64,000 bases of DNA, taken from the NCBI GenBank assembly GCA_947499955.1, contig CANMQI010000001.1, positions 248,001 to 312,000 of the forward strand. Direction: 5' to 3'. Every line of letters begins with the position of its first letter. Position 1 is the first letter of the stretch. The notes under the pieces were generated by a model, which was not told where the DNA came from, did not search any database, and saw nothing but the letters and a program-made list of their open reading frames with translations. The position numbers and the translations under genes were made by a program. This document shows positions 46,898 through 56,783 of this stretch, in pieces. Origin of the DNA: an uncultured Granulosicoccus sp. Lineage in GTDB: Bacteria; Pseudomonadota; Gammaproteobacteria; Granulosicoccales; Granulosicoccaceae.

Positions 46898-46973
46898 TGG
46901 CAGGCCAGGAGGGAATCGAACCCCCAACCTGCGGTTTTGGAGACCGCCGCTCTGCCAATTGAGCTACTGGCCT
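46898..46973 (-). tRNA. tRNA-Trp (anticodon CCA)
   Basis: 76 nt including an encoded CCA. The acceptor AGGCCAG pairs with CTGGCCT; the anticodon stem-loop reads GGTCTCCAAAACC, giving anticodon CCA; and the T-arm has GGTTCGATTCC. It lies between tuf and secE, where E. coli has no tRNA but many gammaproteobacteria carry tRNA-Trp. Confidence 0.97.
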
Positions 46974-46988
46974 AATCCGGTTACTTCA

Positions 46989-47028
46989 GGAAATCATCGA
47001 TTTCCCGGGCAGAACATGAAAAGCCCGG
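46989..47028 (-). other. Two hairpins between tuf and tRNA-Trp
   Basis: GGAAATC/GATTTCC (46989-46995 with 46999-47005) and CCGGGC/GCCCGG (47005-47010 with 47023-47028) lie just upstream of the tRNA-Trp 5' end on the tuf transcript. Neither has a clean T-run. They may direct RNase processing of the mixed tuf-tRNA transcript. Confidence 0.45.
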
Positions 47029-47138
47029 AACTGATATGCACCAGGCTTCTCATTCGAACTCATGACTGACAAGTCAGCCTCACTACTATAACCACTCGGA
47101 ATGCCAACTGACATTACCGAGCCGCCTACTATAACCTA

Positions 47139-48329
47139 TTACTCGAGGATTTTGGCTACAACACCCGCACCAACTGTACGACCACCTTCACGAATCGCAA
47201 AACGCAAGCCGTCTTCCATCGCAATCGGGTTGATCAGAGCAACAGTGATTTTCACATTATCACCAGGCATGACCATCTCGGTGCCTGAAGGCAGCTCGAC
47301 CGCGCCGGTTACATCCGTTGTACGGAAGTAGAACTGAGGACGGTAGTTGTTGAAGAATGGCGTGTGACGGCCACCTTCGTCCTTACCCAGTACGTAGATC
47401 TCTGCCTCGAACTTCTTGTGAGGAGTGATGGAACCTGGCTTGCACAGCACTTGACCGCGCTCGATATCGTCGCGCTTGGTACCACGCAGCAGGATACCGA
47501 CGTTGTCGCCTGCTTCACCTTGATCCAGCAGCTTGCGGAACATCTCGACACCGGTAACGGTTGTCTTGGTGGTGTCACGGATACCGACGATCTCGATTTC
47601 CTCACCCACCTTGATGATTCCACGCTCGACACGACCGGTGGCAACCGTTCCACGACCAGAGATGGAGAAAACGTCTTCCACTGGCATCAGGAATGGCTGG
47701 TCAACAGGACGCTCTGGCATTGGAATGTAGGTATCCAGTGCGTCGATCAGCTTGTCGATGGACGGACGACCGATGTCGGACGTATCGCCTTCGATGGCCT
47801 TCAGCGCAGATCCTGTGATGATTGGCGTGTCGTCGCCAGGGAAATCGTAGCTGTCGAGCAGCTCACGCACTTCCATTTCAACCAGTTCGAGCAGCTCGGC
47901 ATCATCAACCATGTCAGCCTTGTTCAGGTAGACAACGATGTAGGGAACACCGACCTGGCGAGCCAGAAGGATGTGCTCACGAGTCTGAGGCATCGGGCCA
48001 TCAGCAGCCGAACAAACCAGGATCGCACCATCCATCTGCGCCGCACCGGTGATCATGTTCTTCACATAATCCGCGTGTCCGGGGCAATCGACGTGTGCGT
48101 AATGACGGTTGTCGGACTCGTATTCCACGTGAGCCGTGGCGATAGTGATACCACGTGCCTTTTCTTCCGGCGCGTTATCGATCTGGTCGTATGCACGTGC
48201 CGCCCCGCCGAACTTCTCTGCCTGGCAGATAGTCAGCGCTGCTGTCAATGTGGTCTTACCGTGGTCGACGTGGCCAATGGTGCCTACGTTGACATGCGGC
48301 TTGTTACGTTCGAATTTTTCCTTTGACAT
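47139..48329 (-). CDS. tuf: Translation elongation factor Tu
   Basis: EF-Tu of 396 aa. The GTPase motifs are intact: GHVDHGKTT (G1), [13 protein letters not shown] (G3), NKADMVDD (G4) and SALKAIEGD (G5). The C-terminal beta-barrels end [20 protein letters not shown]. It is the tufB-type copy, between tRNA-Thr and tRNA-Trp; whether a second tufA copy exists near fusA cannot be seen here. Confidence 0.99.
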   Translation of the reverse strand: MSKEKFERNKPHVNVGTIGHVDHGKTTLTAALTICQAEKFGGAARAYDQIDNAPEEKARGITIATAHVEYESDNRHYAHVDCPGHADYVKNMITGAAQMDGAILVCSAADGPMPQTREHILLARQVGVPYIVVYLNKADMVDDAELLELVEMEVRELLDSYDFPGDDTPIITGSALKAIEGDTSDIGRPSIDKLIDALDTYIPMPERPVDQPFLMPVEDVFSISGRGTVATGRVERGIIKVGEEIEIVGIRDTTKTTVTGVEMFRKLLDQGEAGDNVGILLRGTKRDDIERGQVLCKPGSITPHKKFEAEIYVLGKDEGGRHTPFFNNYRPQFYFRTTDVTGAVELPSGTEMVMPGDNVKITVALINPIAMEDGLRFAIREGGRTVGAGVVAKILE

Positions 48330-48481
48330 CAGGCGCTGCCCCTACCGGATTGTTGTGTTCTGTCGTCGACCTAGAAAATACTGCCGCGCGACGCCGCGGC
48401 TACCGTAAGATACTGACTGGAAGCCAGCAACTCCTTGCAAACACCGCAACCTGAAAAACAACACAGGTAGTGCAAGACAAA

Positions 48482-48558
<77 letters not shown>

Positions 48559-48671
48559 ACTGATTTGCCACTTGCAACACTTCAGGCGTCGCAAACTGCA
48601 CAAGAACAACAGTTTTTACGAGTCGTCCCAAACTACCCCTGACCAGCCCTTGGACTACCAGGAGACTGAAA

Positions 48672-48745
<74 letters not shown>

Positions 48746-48832
48746 ACGCTTGAACTGATTGACCTGCTGCTGTTCCTGACGATGCTACCTGAAGATTTCA
48801 ATAACTTATCGGTACTTCAACACTTGCCAAAA

Positions 48833-48917
48833 TGGTGGAGGGAGGAGGATTCGAACCTCCGAAGGCTGAGCCAGCAGATTTACAGTCTGCCCCCTTTGAC
48901 CGCTCGGGAATCCCTCC
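48833..48917 (-). tRNA. tRNA-Tyr (anticodon GTA)
   Basis: 85 nt with encoded CCA and a long variable arm (class II). GGAGGGA pairs with TCCCTCC; the anticodon arm GCAGACTGTAAATCTGC gives GTA. It is the first RNA of the tRNA-tuf operon, directly behind the promoter at 48934-48962. Confidence 0.97.
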
Positions 48918-48933
48918 ATCAGGCAAGCCGATA

Positions 48934-48962
48934 ATTATGAAACCTAAACAAGTAGATGTCAA
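48934..48962 (-). promoter_or_regulatory. Sigma-70 promoter of the tRNA-tuf operon
   Basis: On the - strand a perfect TTGACA (48957-48962), a 17-base spacer and CATAAT (48934-48939) lie about 17 bases ahead of the tRNA-Tyr 5' end. This is close to consensus, as expected for a strongly expressed stable-RNA operon. Confidence 0.88.
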
Positions 48963-49062
48963 TACTATACGGATATTTTTACTGCTACTCGGCTCTCAAG
49001 CCCTGACCACCCGAAAGCAGTTAAAGTCTCGAAAACCGAGTGCCGTATTGTACATACTTTTT

Positions 49063-49866
49063 TCAGTGAGCAAGTATCTGACTGAGAAATAATTGCGTTC
49101 TTTCTGATTGAGGGTTGTTGAAGAACTCTTCTGGCTCGTTTTCTTCGATTATCTGTCCGCCATCCATGAAGATGACGCGATTGGCGACAGTCTTGGCGAA
49201 TCCCATTTCATGCGTGACACAGATCATGGTCATGCCTTCATGAGCCAGTTCGATCATGACATCCAGCACCTCCTTGATCATCTCGGGATCCAGTGCGGAG
49301 GTAGGCTCGTCAAACAACATGATCTTGGGGTTCATGCACAGGGATCGGGCGATTGCCACACGTTGCTGCTGACCGCCCGAGAGCTGCCCCGGGAACTTGT
49401 CGGCCTGCTCCGGAATTCGCACGCGCTCGAGATATTGCATGGCTATCTGCTCGGCGTCCTTGCGTGGCATCTTCTTGACCCAGATCGGTGCCAGAGTGCA
49501 GTTCTGCAACACCGTGAGATGCGGGAACAGATTGAAATGCTGAAACACCATACCGACCTCACGGCGGATGGCATCGATGTTCTTCAGATCATTGTTCAGC
49601 TCGATACCGTCCACGTTGATCGAACCCTGCTGATGCTCCTCGAGGCGATTGATGCAGCGGATAAGCGTGGATTTTCCCGAACCTGACGGGCCGCAGATGA
49701 CAATCCGCTCTCCCCGCTTGACCGTCAGATTGATGTCCTTGAGCACGTGGAACTGCCCGTACCACTTGTTCATGTCGGTGATGCTGATCACCGCCTCTTC
49801 ACCAACCTGCATGGCAGACGGATTTCCGGCTACCGAGCCCGGTCTGTTCTGATCACCTTGCATCAT
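49063..49866 (-). CDS. aapP: General amino-acid ABC transporter ATPase (AapP type)
   Basis: ATP-binding subunit, 267 aa, of a polar amino-acid importer. It has Walker [10 protein letters not shown], the Q-loop [12 protein letters not shown], signature LSGGQQQR, Walker [13 protein letters not shown] and the H-loop VTHEMGF. The first ~25 residues precede the usual start of the fold. Its ATG overlaps the aapM stop by 4 bases and it is the last gene of the aapJQMP order, which is typical of the Aap/Bzt family. Confidence 0.93.
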   Translation of the reverse strand: MMQGDQNRPGSVAGNPSAMQVGEEAVISITDMNKWYGQFHVLKDINLTVKRGERIVICGPSGSGKSTLIRCINRLEEHQQGSINVDGIELNNDLKNIDAIRREVGMVFQHFNLFPHLTVLQNCTLAPIWVKKMPRKDAEQIAMQYLERVRIPEQADKFPGQLSGGQQQRVAIARSLCMNPKIMLFDEPTSALDPEMIKEVLDVMIELAHEGMTMICVTHEMGFAKTVANRVIFMDGGQIIEENEPEEFFNNPQSERTQLFLSQILAH

Positions 49867-51005
49867 CGCTTGTGTCCTGTGTGCAGTTTGTCTTCGATGT
49901 ACCGGCTATAGCGCGCCATGCTGTAGCAGCAGATCCAGAATACTATGGCTACAAAGGCGTAGCCGGTGTAGGGAACGGATCGGACTGACCAATTGGGATC
50001 CGCTATGGAGGCCTGAACCACTCCGAGCAGGTCGAACAGGGCAATGATCAATACCAGTGTCGTATCCTTGAACAGACCGATGAAGGTATTGACGATGCCG
50101 GGTATGACGATCTTCAGCGCCTGCGGCAGTATGATCAATCGCATCATCTTGCCAAAGGGAAGCCCCAGGGCCATCGCCCCTTCATACTGCCCCTTGGGAA
50201 TCGCCTGCAAACCACCGCGTACCACCTCGGCCATATAGGCCGACGAAAACAGAGCCACACCGATGACTGCTCGCAGCAGTTGATCGAAGGTCACGCCAGC
50301 CGGCAGGAACAGAGGGAACATGATGGTGGCCATGAACAGCACGGCCACCAGGGGGATACCCCGCCAGAATTCGATGAACACCGTGCTCAGCAGGCTGATG
50401 ATGGGCATCTTCGAGCGCCGTCCCAGCGCCAGTAATACACCCAGCGGCAGCGAGGCCACAATGCCGCTCAGCGCAATGACCAGCGTCAGTGTGAAACCAC
50501 CCCACTGGGAAGTTTCCACGATGGGCAGTCCCAGCGCCTCGTTGCCATACAGCATGAAGAATGCAAATACGGGGTAGATGAACAACATGAATATCGCCGC
50601 CAGAGAACGCGCCGGCATGCGCTCGATGGCAAGCCAGGCAACTCCGATGGCCAGCATCACCAACAGGATGTCGACTCGCCAGCGTTCGGATTTCTCATAG
50701 AAGCCGTACAGGAACTGTTCCCAGCGGGAACCGACGAACGGCCAGCAGGCGCCGTCCGGATTTGCTCTGCAGGCCTCCACACCACCACTCCAGTTGGCAT
50801 TGAACACCAGCCAGGAGAGCAAGCCGGGCAATACGTACAGCACCAGCGCAAGTGCGACCAGCGACAGAATCGAATTGAAAGGGCCGTTGAACAGATTGTC
50901 CCTCATCCACGCAACAGCACCTTCTGTCGCAATGGGCGCTGGCTTGTCTGGCAGATCGCCGGCGTGAACCACACCTTGTGGCTTTGCATTGTCATTGATA
51001 GCCAT
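49863..51005 (-). CDS. aapM: General amino-acid ABC transporter permease (AapM type)
   Basis: Permease of 380 aa. The long N-terminal part and extra membrane helices are typical of AapM/BztC rather than of short HisM-type permeases. The binding-protein-dependent transport motif lies near [20 protein letters not shown], and [16 protein letters not shown] follows. It starts 3 bases after aapQ and overlaps aapP. Confidence 0.92.
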   Translation of the reverse strand: MAINDNAKPQGVVHAGDLPDKPAPIATEGAVAWMRDNLFNGPFNSILSLVALALVLYVLPGLLSWLVFNANWSGGVEACRANPDGACWPFVGSRWEQFLYGFYEKSERWRVDILLVMLAIGVAWLAIERMPARSLAAIFMLFIYPVFAFFMLYGNEALGLPIVETSQWGGFTLTLVIALSGIVASLPLGVLLALGRRSKMPIISLLSTVFIEFWRGIPLVAVLFMATIMFPLFLPAGVTFDQLLRAVIGVALFSSAYMAEVVRGGLQAIPKGQYEGAMALGLPFGKMMRLIILPQALKIVIPGIVNTFIGLFKDTTLVLIIALFDLLGVVQASIADPNWSVRSVPYTGYAFVAIVFWICCYSMARYSRYIEDKLHTGHKR

Positions 51006-51008
51006 GAC

Positions 51009-52211
51009 CTATCGCTCCACCAGCTTGATGCTGGAGTTGTACCAGTTCATGAACGCAGACGTCAGCAAGCTCAGGGTCAGGTAGACAGCGAGCGTCATCG
51101 CCATGATTTCCACGGCCTGCCCTGTCTGATTCAACGTGGTACCGGCGAACACGGAAAACAGATCCGGATAGGCAATGGCGGTCGCCAGACTCGAGTTCTT
51201 CGTCAGATTGAGGAATTGACTGGTCAGCGGGGGAACAATGACCCGCATGGCCTGCGGCACGACTACCAGTCGCATGCGATGCGTCGGCTTGATCCCCAGC
51301 GCAGACGCAGCCTCGGTCTGCCCGTGGCTGACCGACTGGATTCCCGCACGCACGATCTCGGCAATGAAAGCCGCGGTATAGATCACCAGAGCCAGCAACA
51401 GAGCCACGAACTCCGGAATGATCGTCACCCCGCCGCGCAAGGCAAAGCGCGACATCTCGGCCGGCATGAATTCCAGAGGTCGCCCCATGACGAAATACGT
51501 GATCAGGGGTGCACCGACGATAAGTCCCAGACTGACCAAGAAGTTCGGGAACTGCTCACCGGTCTGCATCTGCCTGGCGTAAGCCCATTTCCGAATCAGC
51601 CAGCTGACCACGATGGCGGCAAAGAAGGCGTACCAGACGTACTGAAAACCTTCCTGCCCCATCGGTTCGGCAAAGATCAGGCCGCGATTGTTGATGGAGA
51701 AATACACCGTCTCCCCGGCCTCGTGCAGCTCTCTGGGCCCGGGCAATGGTTTCAACACCGCGCTGTACCAGAAGAGTATCTGCAGCAGCAGCGGGATGTT
51801 GCGAAAGAGTTCGATATAGAACGTTGCGATCTTCTTGATCAGCCAGTTGCTGGACAGCCGTGATATGCCGACCACAAACCCCAGAACCAGTGCCAGTACA
51901 CAACCGACAAATGCAATGATGATGGTATTGACCAGCCCCACCAGAAACACGGTGAAGTAGCTGGAATCTTCCGTATAAGGTACGAAAGGTGTCGAGATGA
52001 TGCCGAAACCGGCCGACGAAGTCAGAAAGCCGAAGCCCGAGGCCAGCCCCCGTGACTCCATATTGGTCGCGGTATTGTTGATGATCGAGTAAAGCAGCCA
52101 GACGATGAATGCCAGCACCAGCGCCTGATAGACGATTGCCCGCTTGTCAGGATCTCGCCAGAAGGAAGGTGCTGGTGCCGCTAGAGCTGTCTTGTTGGAA
52201 TTATTCGCCAT
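51009..52211 (-). CDS. aapQ: General amino-acid ABC transporter permease (AapQ type)
   Basis: Permease of 400 aa, partner of AapM. It has an N-terminal helix plus a large periplasmic loop, then the core permease fold (VGLVNTIIIAFVGCVLALVL) and the EAA-like loop (GQTEAASALGIKPTHRMRLV) with VVPQAMRVIVPPLTSQFLNL. It is 99 bases downstream of aapJ, behind a hairpin that may lower its expression relative to the binding protein. Confidence 0.92.
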   Translation of the reverse strand: MANNSNKTALAAPAPSFWRDPDKRAIVYQALVLAFIVWLLYSIINNTATNMESRGLASGFGFLTSSAGFGIISTPFVPYTEDSSYFTVFLVGLVNTIIIAFVGCVLALVLGFVVGISRLSSNWLIKKIATFYIELFRNIPLLLQILFWYSAVLKPLPGPRELHEAGETVYFSINNRGLIFAEPMGQEGFQYVWYAFFAAIVVSWLIRKWAYARQMQTGEQFPNFLVSLGLIVGAPLITYFVMGRPLEFMPAEMSRFALRGGVTIIPEFVALLLALVIYTAAFIAEIVRAGIQSVSHGQTEAASALGIKPTHRMRLVVVPQAMRVIVPPLTSQFLNLTKNSSLATAIAYPDLFSVFAGTTLNQTGQAVEIMAMTLAVYLTLSLLTSAFMNWYNSSIKLVER

Positions 52212-52235
52212 ACGTTGACCCCATGGATTGCAAAA

Positions 52236-52280
52236 GGGGCCGCGTCTGATCCGGATTTCTCCTGACAGATCTGCGGCCCC
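52236..52280 (-). terminator. Terminator-like hairpin between aapJ and aapQ
   Basis: GGGGCCGC (52236-52243) and GCGGCCCC (52273-52280) form a perfect 8-bp stem, extended by TCTG/CAGA inside. On the - strand it is followed by CCCCTTTTGC, i.e. a short T-run. Such partial terminators after binding-protein genes let the binding protein be made in excess over the permeases. Confidence 0.72.
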
Positions 52281-52310
52281 CCACGTTCAACTACCGTTTG
52301 CGCTTAACGA

Positions 52311-53324
52311 TTATCGCTGCGGTGCTGCATAGAGCAATCCACCTTGTGACCACAAGGCATTGACACCACGCTCGAGCTTCAGCGCAGTCTCTGGACCGAC
52401 GTTCCGGTCATAGCTCTCGCCATAGTTGCCCACTGCAGCCACGACATTGGCACAGAAGGCATTGTCCAGACCGATCTTGGCACCCAGGTCGCCGTCAGTA
52501 CCCAGAATACGCTTGATGTTCGGATCGTTGGACGTCGCCATATCCGAGACATTTTCCATGTTGATACCCGCCTCTTCCGCATTGATCATGCAGTTCAGAG
52601 TCCAGCGACCCACATCGGCCCACTGGCTGTCACCATGACGAACGAGAGGACCCAGAGGCTCCTTGGAAATGATCTCGGGCAGTACGACGTGATCATCCGG
52701 CTTGGACAGCTTGGTTCGTTGAGCTGCCAATCCGGAACGGTCAGTCGTGTAGACATCGCAACGGCCGGCATCATAGGCCGCGACCACTTCGTCTGCCTTT
52801 TCGAAGGCAACAACCGTGTAGTTCAGGCCATTGGCGCGGAAGTAATCGGCCACGTTGAGTTCGGTGGTAGTTCCCGTGTTGGTGCAGACCGCTGCTCCAT
52901 CCAGTTCGACAGCGCTACTGACACCCAGGTTGGTAGGCACCATGAAGCCCTGGCCGTCATAGTAGTTGACACCAATGAACTCACCGAAGTCGGCGTCGCG
53001 GCTCATGGTCCAGGTGGTGTTACGTGCCAGTACGTCGATTTCACCCGAAGTCAGTGCCGTGAAACGTACTTTGGCGGATAATGGTGTGTATTTGACCGCG
53101 TCAGCATCGTTGAAGATGGCAGCAGCCATGGCGCGGCAGAAGTCGACATCCAGACCTGTCCAGTTACCCTGGTCATCCGGATTGGAAAACCCTGGAAGCC
53201 CTTGTGACACACCGCACTGCACGAACCCTTTGCTCTTGACTGCATCAAGCGTTTCGTCTGCCTGAGCCAGTCCGGCTGTTGCGGCAAGAGCTACTGAAAG
53301 CGCTATCGTTTTTACTGGATGCAT
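52311..53324 (-). CDS. aapJ: General amino-acid ABC transporter binding protein (AapJ type)
   Basis: Periplasmic amino-acid binding protein, 337 aa from the ATG at 53324; the longer frame to 53408 lacks a signal at its start. The signal peptide (MHPVKTIALSVALAATAGLAQA) is followed by ETLDAVKSKGFVQCGVSQGL, the typical AapJ/BztA mature start. The amino-acid-contact regions (FTALTSGEIDVLARNTTWTM, TTDRSGLAAQRTKL) are conserved. It is the first gene of the aap operon and divergent from the EamA gene at 53513. Confidence 0.94.
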   Translation of the reverse strand: MHPVKTIALSVALAATAGLAQADETLDAVKSKGFVQCGVSQGLPGFSNPDDQGNWTGLDVDFCRAMAAAIFNDADAVKYTPLSAKVRFTALTSGEIDVLARNTTWTMSRDADFGEFIGVNYYDGQGFMVPTNLGVSSAVELDGAAVCTNTGTTTELNVADYFRANGLNYTVVAFEKADEVVAAYDAGRCDVYTTDRSGLAAQRTKLSKPDDHVVLPEIISKEPLGPLVRHGDSQWADVGRWTLNCMINAEEAGINMENVSDMATSNDPNIKRILGTDGDLGAKIGLDNAFCANVVAAVGNYGESYDRNVGPETALKLERGVNALWSQGGLLYAAPQR

Positions 53325-53512
53325 GTATTGCTCCGAATTGATCGAGATGAATGTAGACGTGCGATCGTGTGCATCGCACACTCGGGCTCGGCATCCTTGC
53401 CAATCCAAGAAGTGAAACTAAAGTACCACATTACAACAAGGACATCGCCAGAGGAACAAGTGTTGATCCGATTCTTCAAGATGTCACAAAGTTTCATGAT
53501 TGGGCTCTGTTC

Positions 53513-54403
53513 ATGATGGCAGAACTGGCAGCCTTGGGCGCCGCCCTGTGCTGGGCGCTGGGCAGCCTGTTCGCCGCCTCGGCAACACGTCAACTGGGAG
53601 CGATACCGTTTACCCGGCTGCGCATGGTGATGGTTTTCTGCATGTTGCTCGTGGCCTTGCTGGTCAATGGCAGCGGTACGGTGGCCTCGGCAGACTGGGG
53701 CTTGCTGATCCTCTCGGGTTTCGTCGGCATCTTTATCGGCGATACCGCCCTGTTCTTGACCCTGAGCCGACTGGGACCACGCAGAACCGGGATTCTGTTC
53801 TCATGCAACGCACCGATGACGGTCTTCCTTGCCTGGTGGATCCTGGACGAGCAGATGCGACACCCGGCAATACTCGGTAGCGTGCTCGTGGCGTCGGGCG
53901 TTTTCGTTGCCATAGTCCATGGCAAACGACGCAACCAGCTGCACGTCTGGGAGGAGGTGCGCGGCAGCCTCCGGGTCGGAATCGGAATCGGCCTGCTGGC
54001 AGCGCTTGGCCAGGCGACAGGATCGCTGATGGTAGCCCCCGCTCTTGCCAATGGCACCGACCCCCTGACAGTTGCCACGGTGCGTATCGGCAGCGCCCTG
54101 CTTGCCTTCTACCTGGCACGCATTGCGTTTCCCCGACAGACTCGCTGCCAGCAACCCCTCACCATCGAACTGAGCTTGCGCATGTTTGCCAGCGGGTTTC
54201 TGGGCATGGCTGCCGGCATGACTCTATTACTGTATGCCTTTGCTCACGGTTCCATCGGCCTGAGCGCCGCTCTGTCCTCCACCACGCCTGTCATGATGAT
54301 TCCGATCCTCTGGATCGTCTCTCGCGAAAGACCGGCACTCGGTGCCTGGATCGGCGCACTACTCGCAGTCATCGGCTCCTGTCTGATTGTTCTATACCGT
54401 TAG
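53513..54403 (+). CDS. EamA-family transporter
   Basis: Inner-membrane protein of 296 aa with ten predicted helices in two EamA halves, from the first of two ATGs at 53513. The start MMAELAALGAALCWALGSLF is the typical first helix. The family exports diverse metabolites; substrate unknown. It is divergent from aapJ, and the short aapJ-EamA gap must contain both promoters. Its stop codon TAG is the first part of a 19-nt element also found after the gene at 34020. Confidence 0.85.
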   Translation: MMAELAALGAALCWALGSLFAASATRQLGAIPFTRLRMVMVFCMLLVALLVNGSGTVASADWGLLILSGFVGIFIGDTALFLTLSRLGPRRTGILFSCNAPMTVFLAWWILDEQMRHPAILGSVLVASGVFVAIVHGKRRNQLHVWEEVRGSLRVGIGIGLLAALGQATGSLMVAPALANGTDPLTVATVRIGSALLAFYLARIAFPRQTRCQQPLTIELSLRMFASGFLGMAAGMTLLLYAFAHGSIGLSAALSSTTPVMMIPILWIVSRERPALGAWIGALLAVIGSCLIVLYR

Positions 54404-54404
54404 C

Positions 54405-54419
54405 GGGTCGATCGGGAAA
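54405..54419. repeat. Short dispersed repeat, copy B
   Basis: Same 15-mer GGGTCGATCGGGAAA as at 34618-34632, again directly following a TAG stop codon and one base. The rest of the 446-bp gap to 54849 holds the likely gltA promoter and no gene I can support. Confidence 0.7.
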
Positions 54420-54792
54420 GCAAGCTGGTACTCAGCGAGCTGGTCAGCCGTGCTGGCAAGGCGCTCAGCTGTTGCCACACGTGTTCGACTCATGTTCACA
54501 GCAATATTTGCCGATACTGTCGAAACAAATGGTATGCGTCGGAAGTGGCGTTACTGTATCCCCGAACAGTTGACTGGAACCTGCCGGCACAAGCTTTGTC
54601 GGTCGCGATTTCCGGCCGGCGATTCAAATTCAAGACAGACAGATGACACTGCGCAACAGGGTCGGCGATCATGCCGAATCTGCATTGAAATGCTCGAAAT
54701 GGCTGCGAATACTCTCTGGCTTGAGTATAGTCAGTCTCTTTCGCGATGCACCATGGCGAGGGCGGCGAGCAAGCTGTCAATAGTTTCTATAA

Positions 54793-54821
54793 TTTTGCGC
54801 ACGACACTTTGGACGTATAAT
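54793..54821 (+). promoter_or_regulatory. Possible gltA promoter
   Basis: A perfect -10 TATAAT (54816-54821) lies 28 bases before the gltA start codon. The -35 is poor at the usual 17-base spacing (TTTTGC, 54793-54798). The AT-rich sequence around 54781-54796 may help. Confidence 0.5.
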
Positions 54822-54849
54822 CAACGTAATATCGTTGGAGAAAAAGCAA

Positions 54850-56136
54850 ATGACTGAACGCACAATAACCATCACGACCGATGACGGACGTGAGTCTGTA
54901 TTGCCTCGTATCAGCCCGACCCACGGGCCCGATGTGGCCGACGTGCGCAGTCTCTACAAGGATACGGGGCTGTTCACCTACGATCCCGGCTTTGCCACTA
55001 CCGCCAGCTGCAAGAGCGCCATTACCTTCATCGATGGTGATGAGGGCGTGCTTCTCTATCGTGGTTATCCCATCGATCAACTGGCCGAGCACAGCACCTA
55101 TCTGGAAGTGTGCTACCTGCTGATGTACGGCGAACTGCCGAACAAGGAACAGGGTGAATCCTTCAATCACATCATCTCGCAGCACACCATGGTGCACGAG
55201 AACATCCGCGATTTCATCGATGGCTTTCGCTACGATGCGCACCCCATGGCCATGCTCGTCGGTACCGTCGGCGCCATGTCCTCGTTCTACCACGACTCTC
55301 TTGACATCAATAACCCTGAGCATCGCGAGATTTCCGCACAGCGACTGATTGCCAAGATGCCGACCATCGCATCTTACTGTTACAAGCATCACCGCGGCAT
55401 GCCATTCATGTATCCGGACAACAACCTGGGCTACGTTGAAAACTTCACACGCATGATGTTTGCGGTTCCGGCAGAAGACTTCCAGCTGAACCCGGTTGCC
55501 GTCAAGGCCATCGAACTGATCATGATCCTGCACGCCGATCACGAACAGAACGCCAGTACTTCCACGGTCCGACTGTCAGGCAGCTCCGGCGCCAACCCGT
55601 TTGCTTCCATCGCATCAGGTGTTGCCTGCCTGTGGGGACCTGCGCACGGTGGTGCCAACGAAGCGGTCATCAACATGCTCGACCGTATCCTGTACTCGGG
55701 TGAGTCCATCGAACAGACAATAGCTCGCGCCAAAGACAAGAATGACCCTTTCCGACTCATGGGCTTCGGTCATCGCGTCTACAAGAACTTCGATCCACGC
55801 GCCAAACTCATTCAGAAGATGTGTTACGAACTGCTGAAGGACCTGGGCGGTGACCAGCCTCTATTCGAGCTGGCCATGGAACTGGAACGTGCCACCCTGG
55901 AAGACGATTATTTCATCGAACGCAAGCTGTACCCGAATGTCGATTTCTACTCGGGCATCATCCTGCGCGCCCTGGGCATTCCGATGAACATGTTTACTGT
56001 CATGTTTGCCATGTCTCGAACGGTTGGCTGGATTTCTCATTGGATGGAAATGCACGAAGATCCGGAATTCCGTATCGGTCGTCCTCGTCAGATCTACACC
56101 GGTGCCCCCCTGCGCGATTATCCGAGTGGTAGATAA
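54850..56136 (+). CDS. gltA: Citrate synthase (type II, hexameric gammaproteobacterial form)
   Basis: Condenses oxaloacetate and acetyl-CoA at the entry to the TCA cycle. From ATG 54850, with a GGAGA ribosome site 9 bases upstream, the protein is 428 aa; an upstream TTG at 54835 is less likely. The catalytic histidines are in [11 protein letters not shown] and [14 protein letters not shown], and the aspartate is in the [13 protein letters not shown] block. The long N-terminal domain matches the NADH-sensitive enterobacterial form. A flavin-reductase-like gene follows after 7 bases. Confidence 0.97.
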   Translation: MTERTITITTDDGRESVLPRISPTHGPDVADVRSLYKDTGLFTYDPGFATTASCKSAITFIDGDEGVLLYRGYPIDQLAEHSTYLEVCYLLMYGELPNKEQGESFNHIISQHTMVHENIRDFIDGFRYDAHPMAMLVGTVGAMSSFYHDSLDINNPEHREISAQRLIAKMPTIASYCYKHHRGMPFMYPDNNLGYVENFTRMMFAVPAEDFQLNPVAVKAIELIMILHADHEQNASTSTVRLSGSSGANPFASIASGVACLWGPAHGGANEAVINMLDRILYSGESIEQTIARAKDKNDPFRLMGFGHRVYKNFDPRAKLIQKMCYELLKDLGGDQPLFELAMELERATLEDDYFIERKLYPNVDFYSGIILRALGIPMNMFTVMFAMSRTVGWISHWMEMHEDPEFRIGRPRQIYTGAPLRDYPSGR

Positions 56137-56143
56137 TTCGGAC

Positions 56144-56641
56144 ATGCCGAGCATCACAGCCTCGGCATTTACCTCGGCACTCTCGCAGGCAGCGAACGGA
56201 GTGTCCGTGGTAACCACTTCACATGAAGGCATGGAGGCTGGCCTGACGGTCAGCTCCATGTGTTCCGTGTGTGCCGACCCTGCCCTGCTGCTGGTTTGCG
56301 TGAACCTGGACAATGAGTTCTGCACGTTGACTGACAAGAGCGGGCGATTCGCTGTCAATATCCTGCCCAGCCACTGCATGGAGCTGGCAATGGTATTTGC
56401 CGGCCTGGCTGATCAGCCCGAGCAGTCACGTTTCGAGACCGGCCATTGGACAACGCTCTCGACTGGAGCCCCCGTGCTGAGTAATGCACTGGTTGCTCTG
56501 GACTGTGAACTGGACTCCAGCCTGGTCAAGGGCTCGCACCGAGTGTTCTTCGGCAAGGTTGTGGATGTACGAACAACCAGCGGCGAACCCCTGCTATACA
56601 CTGACCGTCGTTTTGCTGTCGTGGAGCCTGTCCCTCTTTGA
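56144..56641 (+). CDS. Flavin reductase-like domain protein
   Basis: A 165-aa protein of the flavin reductase-like, FMN-binding split-barrel family, which reduces FMN/FAD with NAD(P)H for partner monooxygenases. Typical blocks are ALSQAANGVSVVTTSHEGME, AGLTVSSMCSVCADPALLLV, and the NGxF-like FCTLTDKSGRFAVNIL. It starts 7 bases after gltA, so it may be co-transcribed. No monooxygenase gene is nearby. The substrate is not evident. Confidence 0.82.
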   Translation: MPSITASAFTSALSQAANGVSVVTTSHEGMEAGLTVSSMCSVCADPALLLVCVNLDNEFCTLTDKSGRFAVNILPSHCMELAMVFAGLADQPEQSRFETGHWTTLSTGAPVLSNALVALDCELDSSLVKGSHRVFFGKVVDVRTTSGEPLLYTDRRFAVVEPVPL

Positions 56642-56647
56642 CATCTT

Positions 56648-56667
56648 CCCCTCCCTGAAGGGAGGGG
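56648..56667. repeat. Palindrome resembling an IS200/IS605 end
   Basis: A perfect 8-bp stem, CCCCTCCC (56648-56655) with GGGAGGGG (56660-56667), loop TGAA, sits directly after the flavin reductase stop (within TGACATCTTCCCC) and is followed by ATTCCTGCGG. The arrangement CATCTTCCCC...GGGGATTCC resembles the hairpin ends of IS200/IS605-type elements. No transposase or TnpB gene is next to it. It may also act as the terminator for the upstream gene, though no T-run follows. Confidence 0.45.
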
Positions 56668-56783
56668 ATTCCTGCGGCGGTAAACGATACGCTGGCGGAC
56701 ACGCAGGGAAGCATCGTCCGTCAGCTCCCGAACACGCTGAATGTTACGATGGCAGCCCTGCTTTCAACGAGCTTCCCGTCTTC

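Noticed and set aside
47364-48326. + strand open frame of 320 codons over tuf
   Set aside because: Exact antisense of conserved tuf with no homology of its own.
54496-54780. - strand frame of 94 codons in the gap before gltA
   Set aside because: No homology, no ribosome-binding site and composition unlike a protein.
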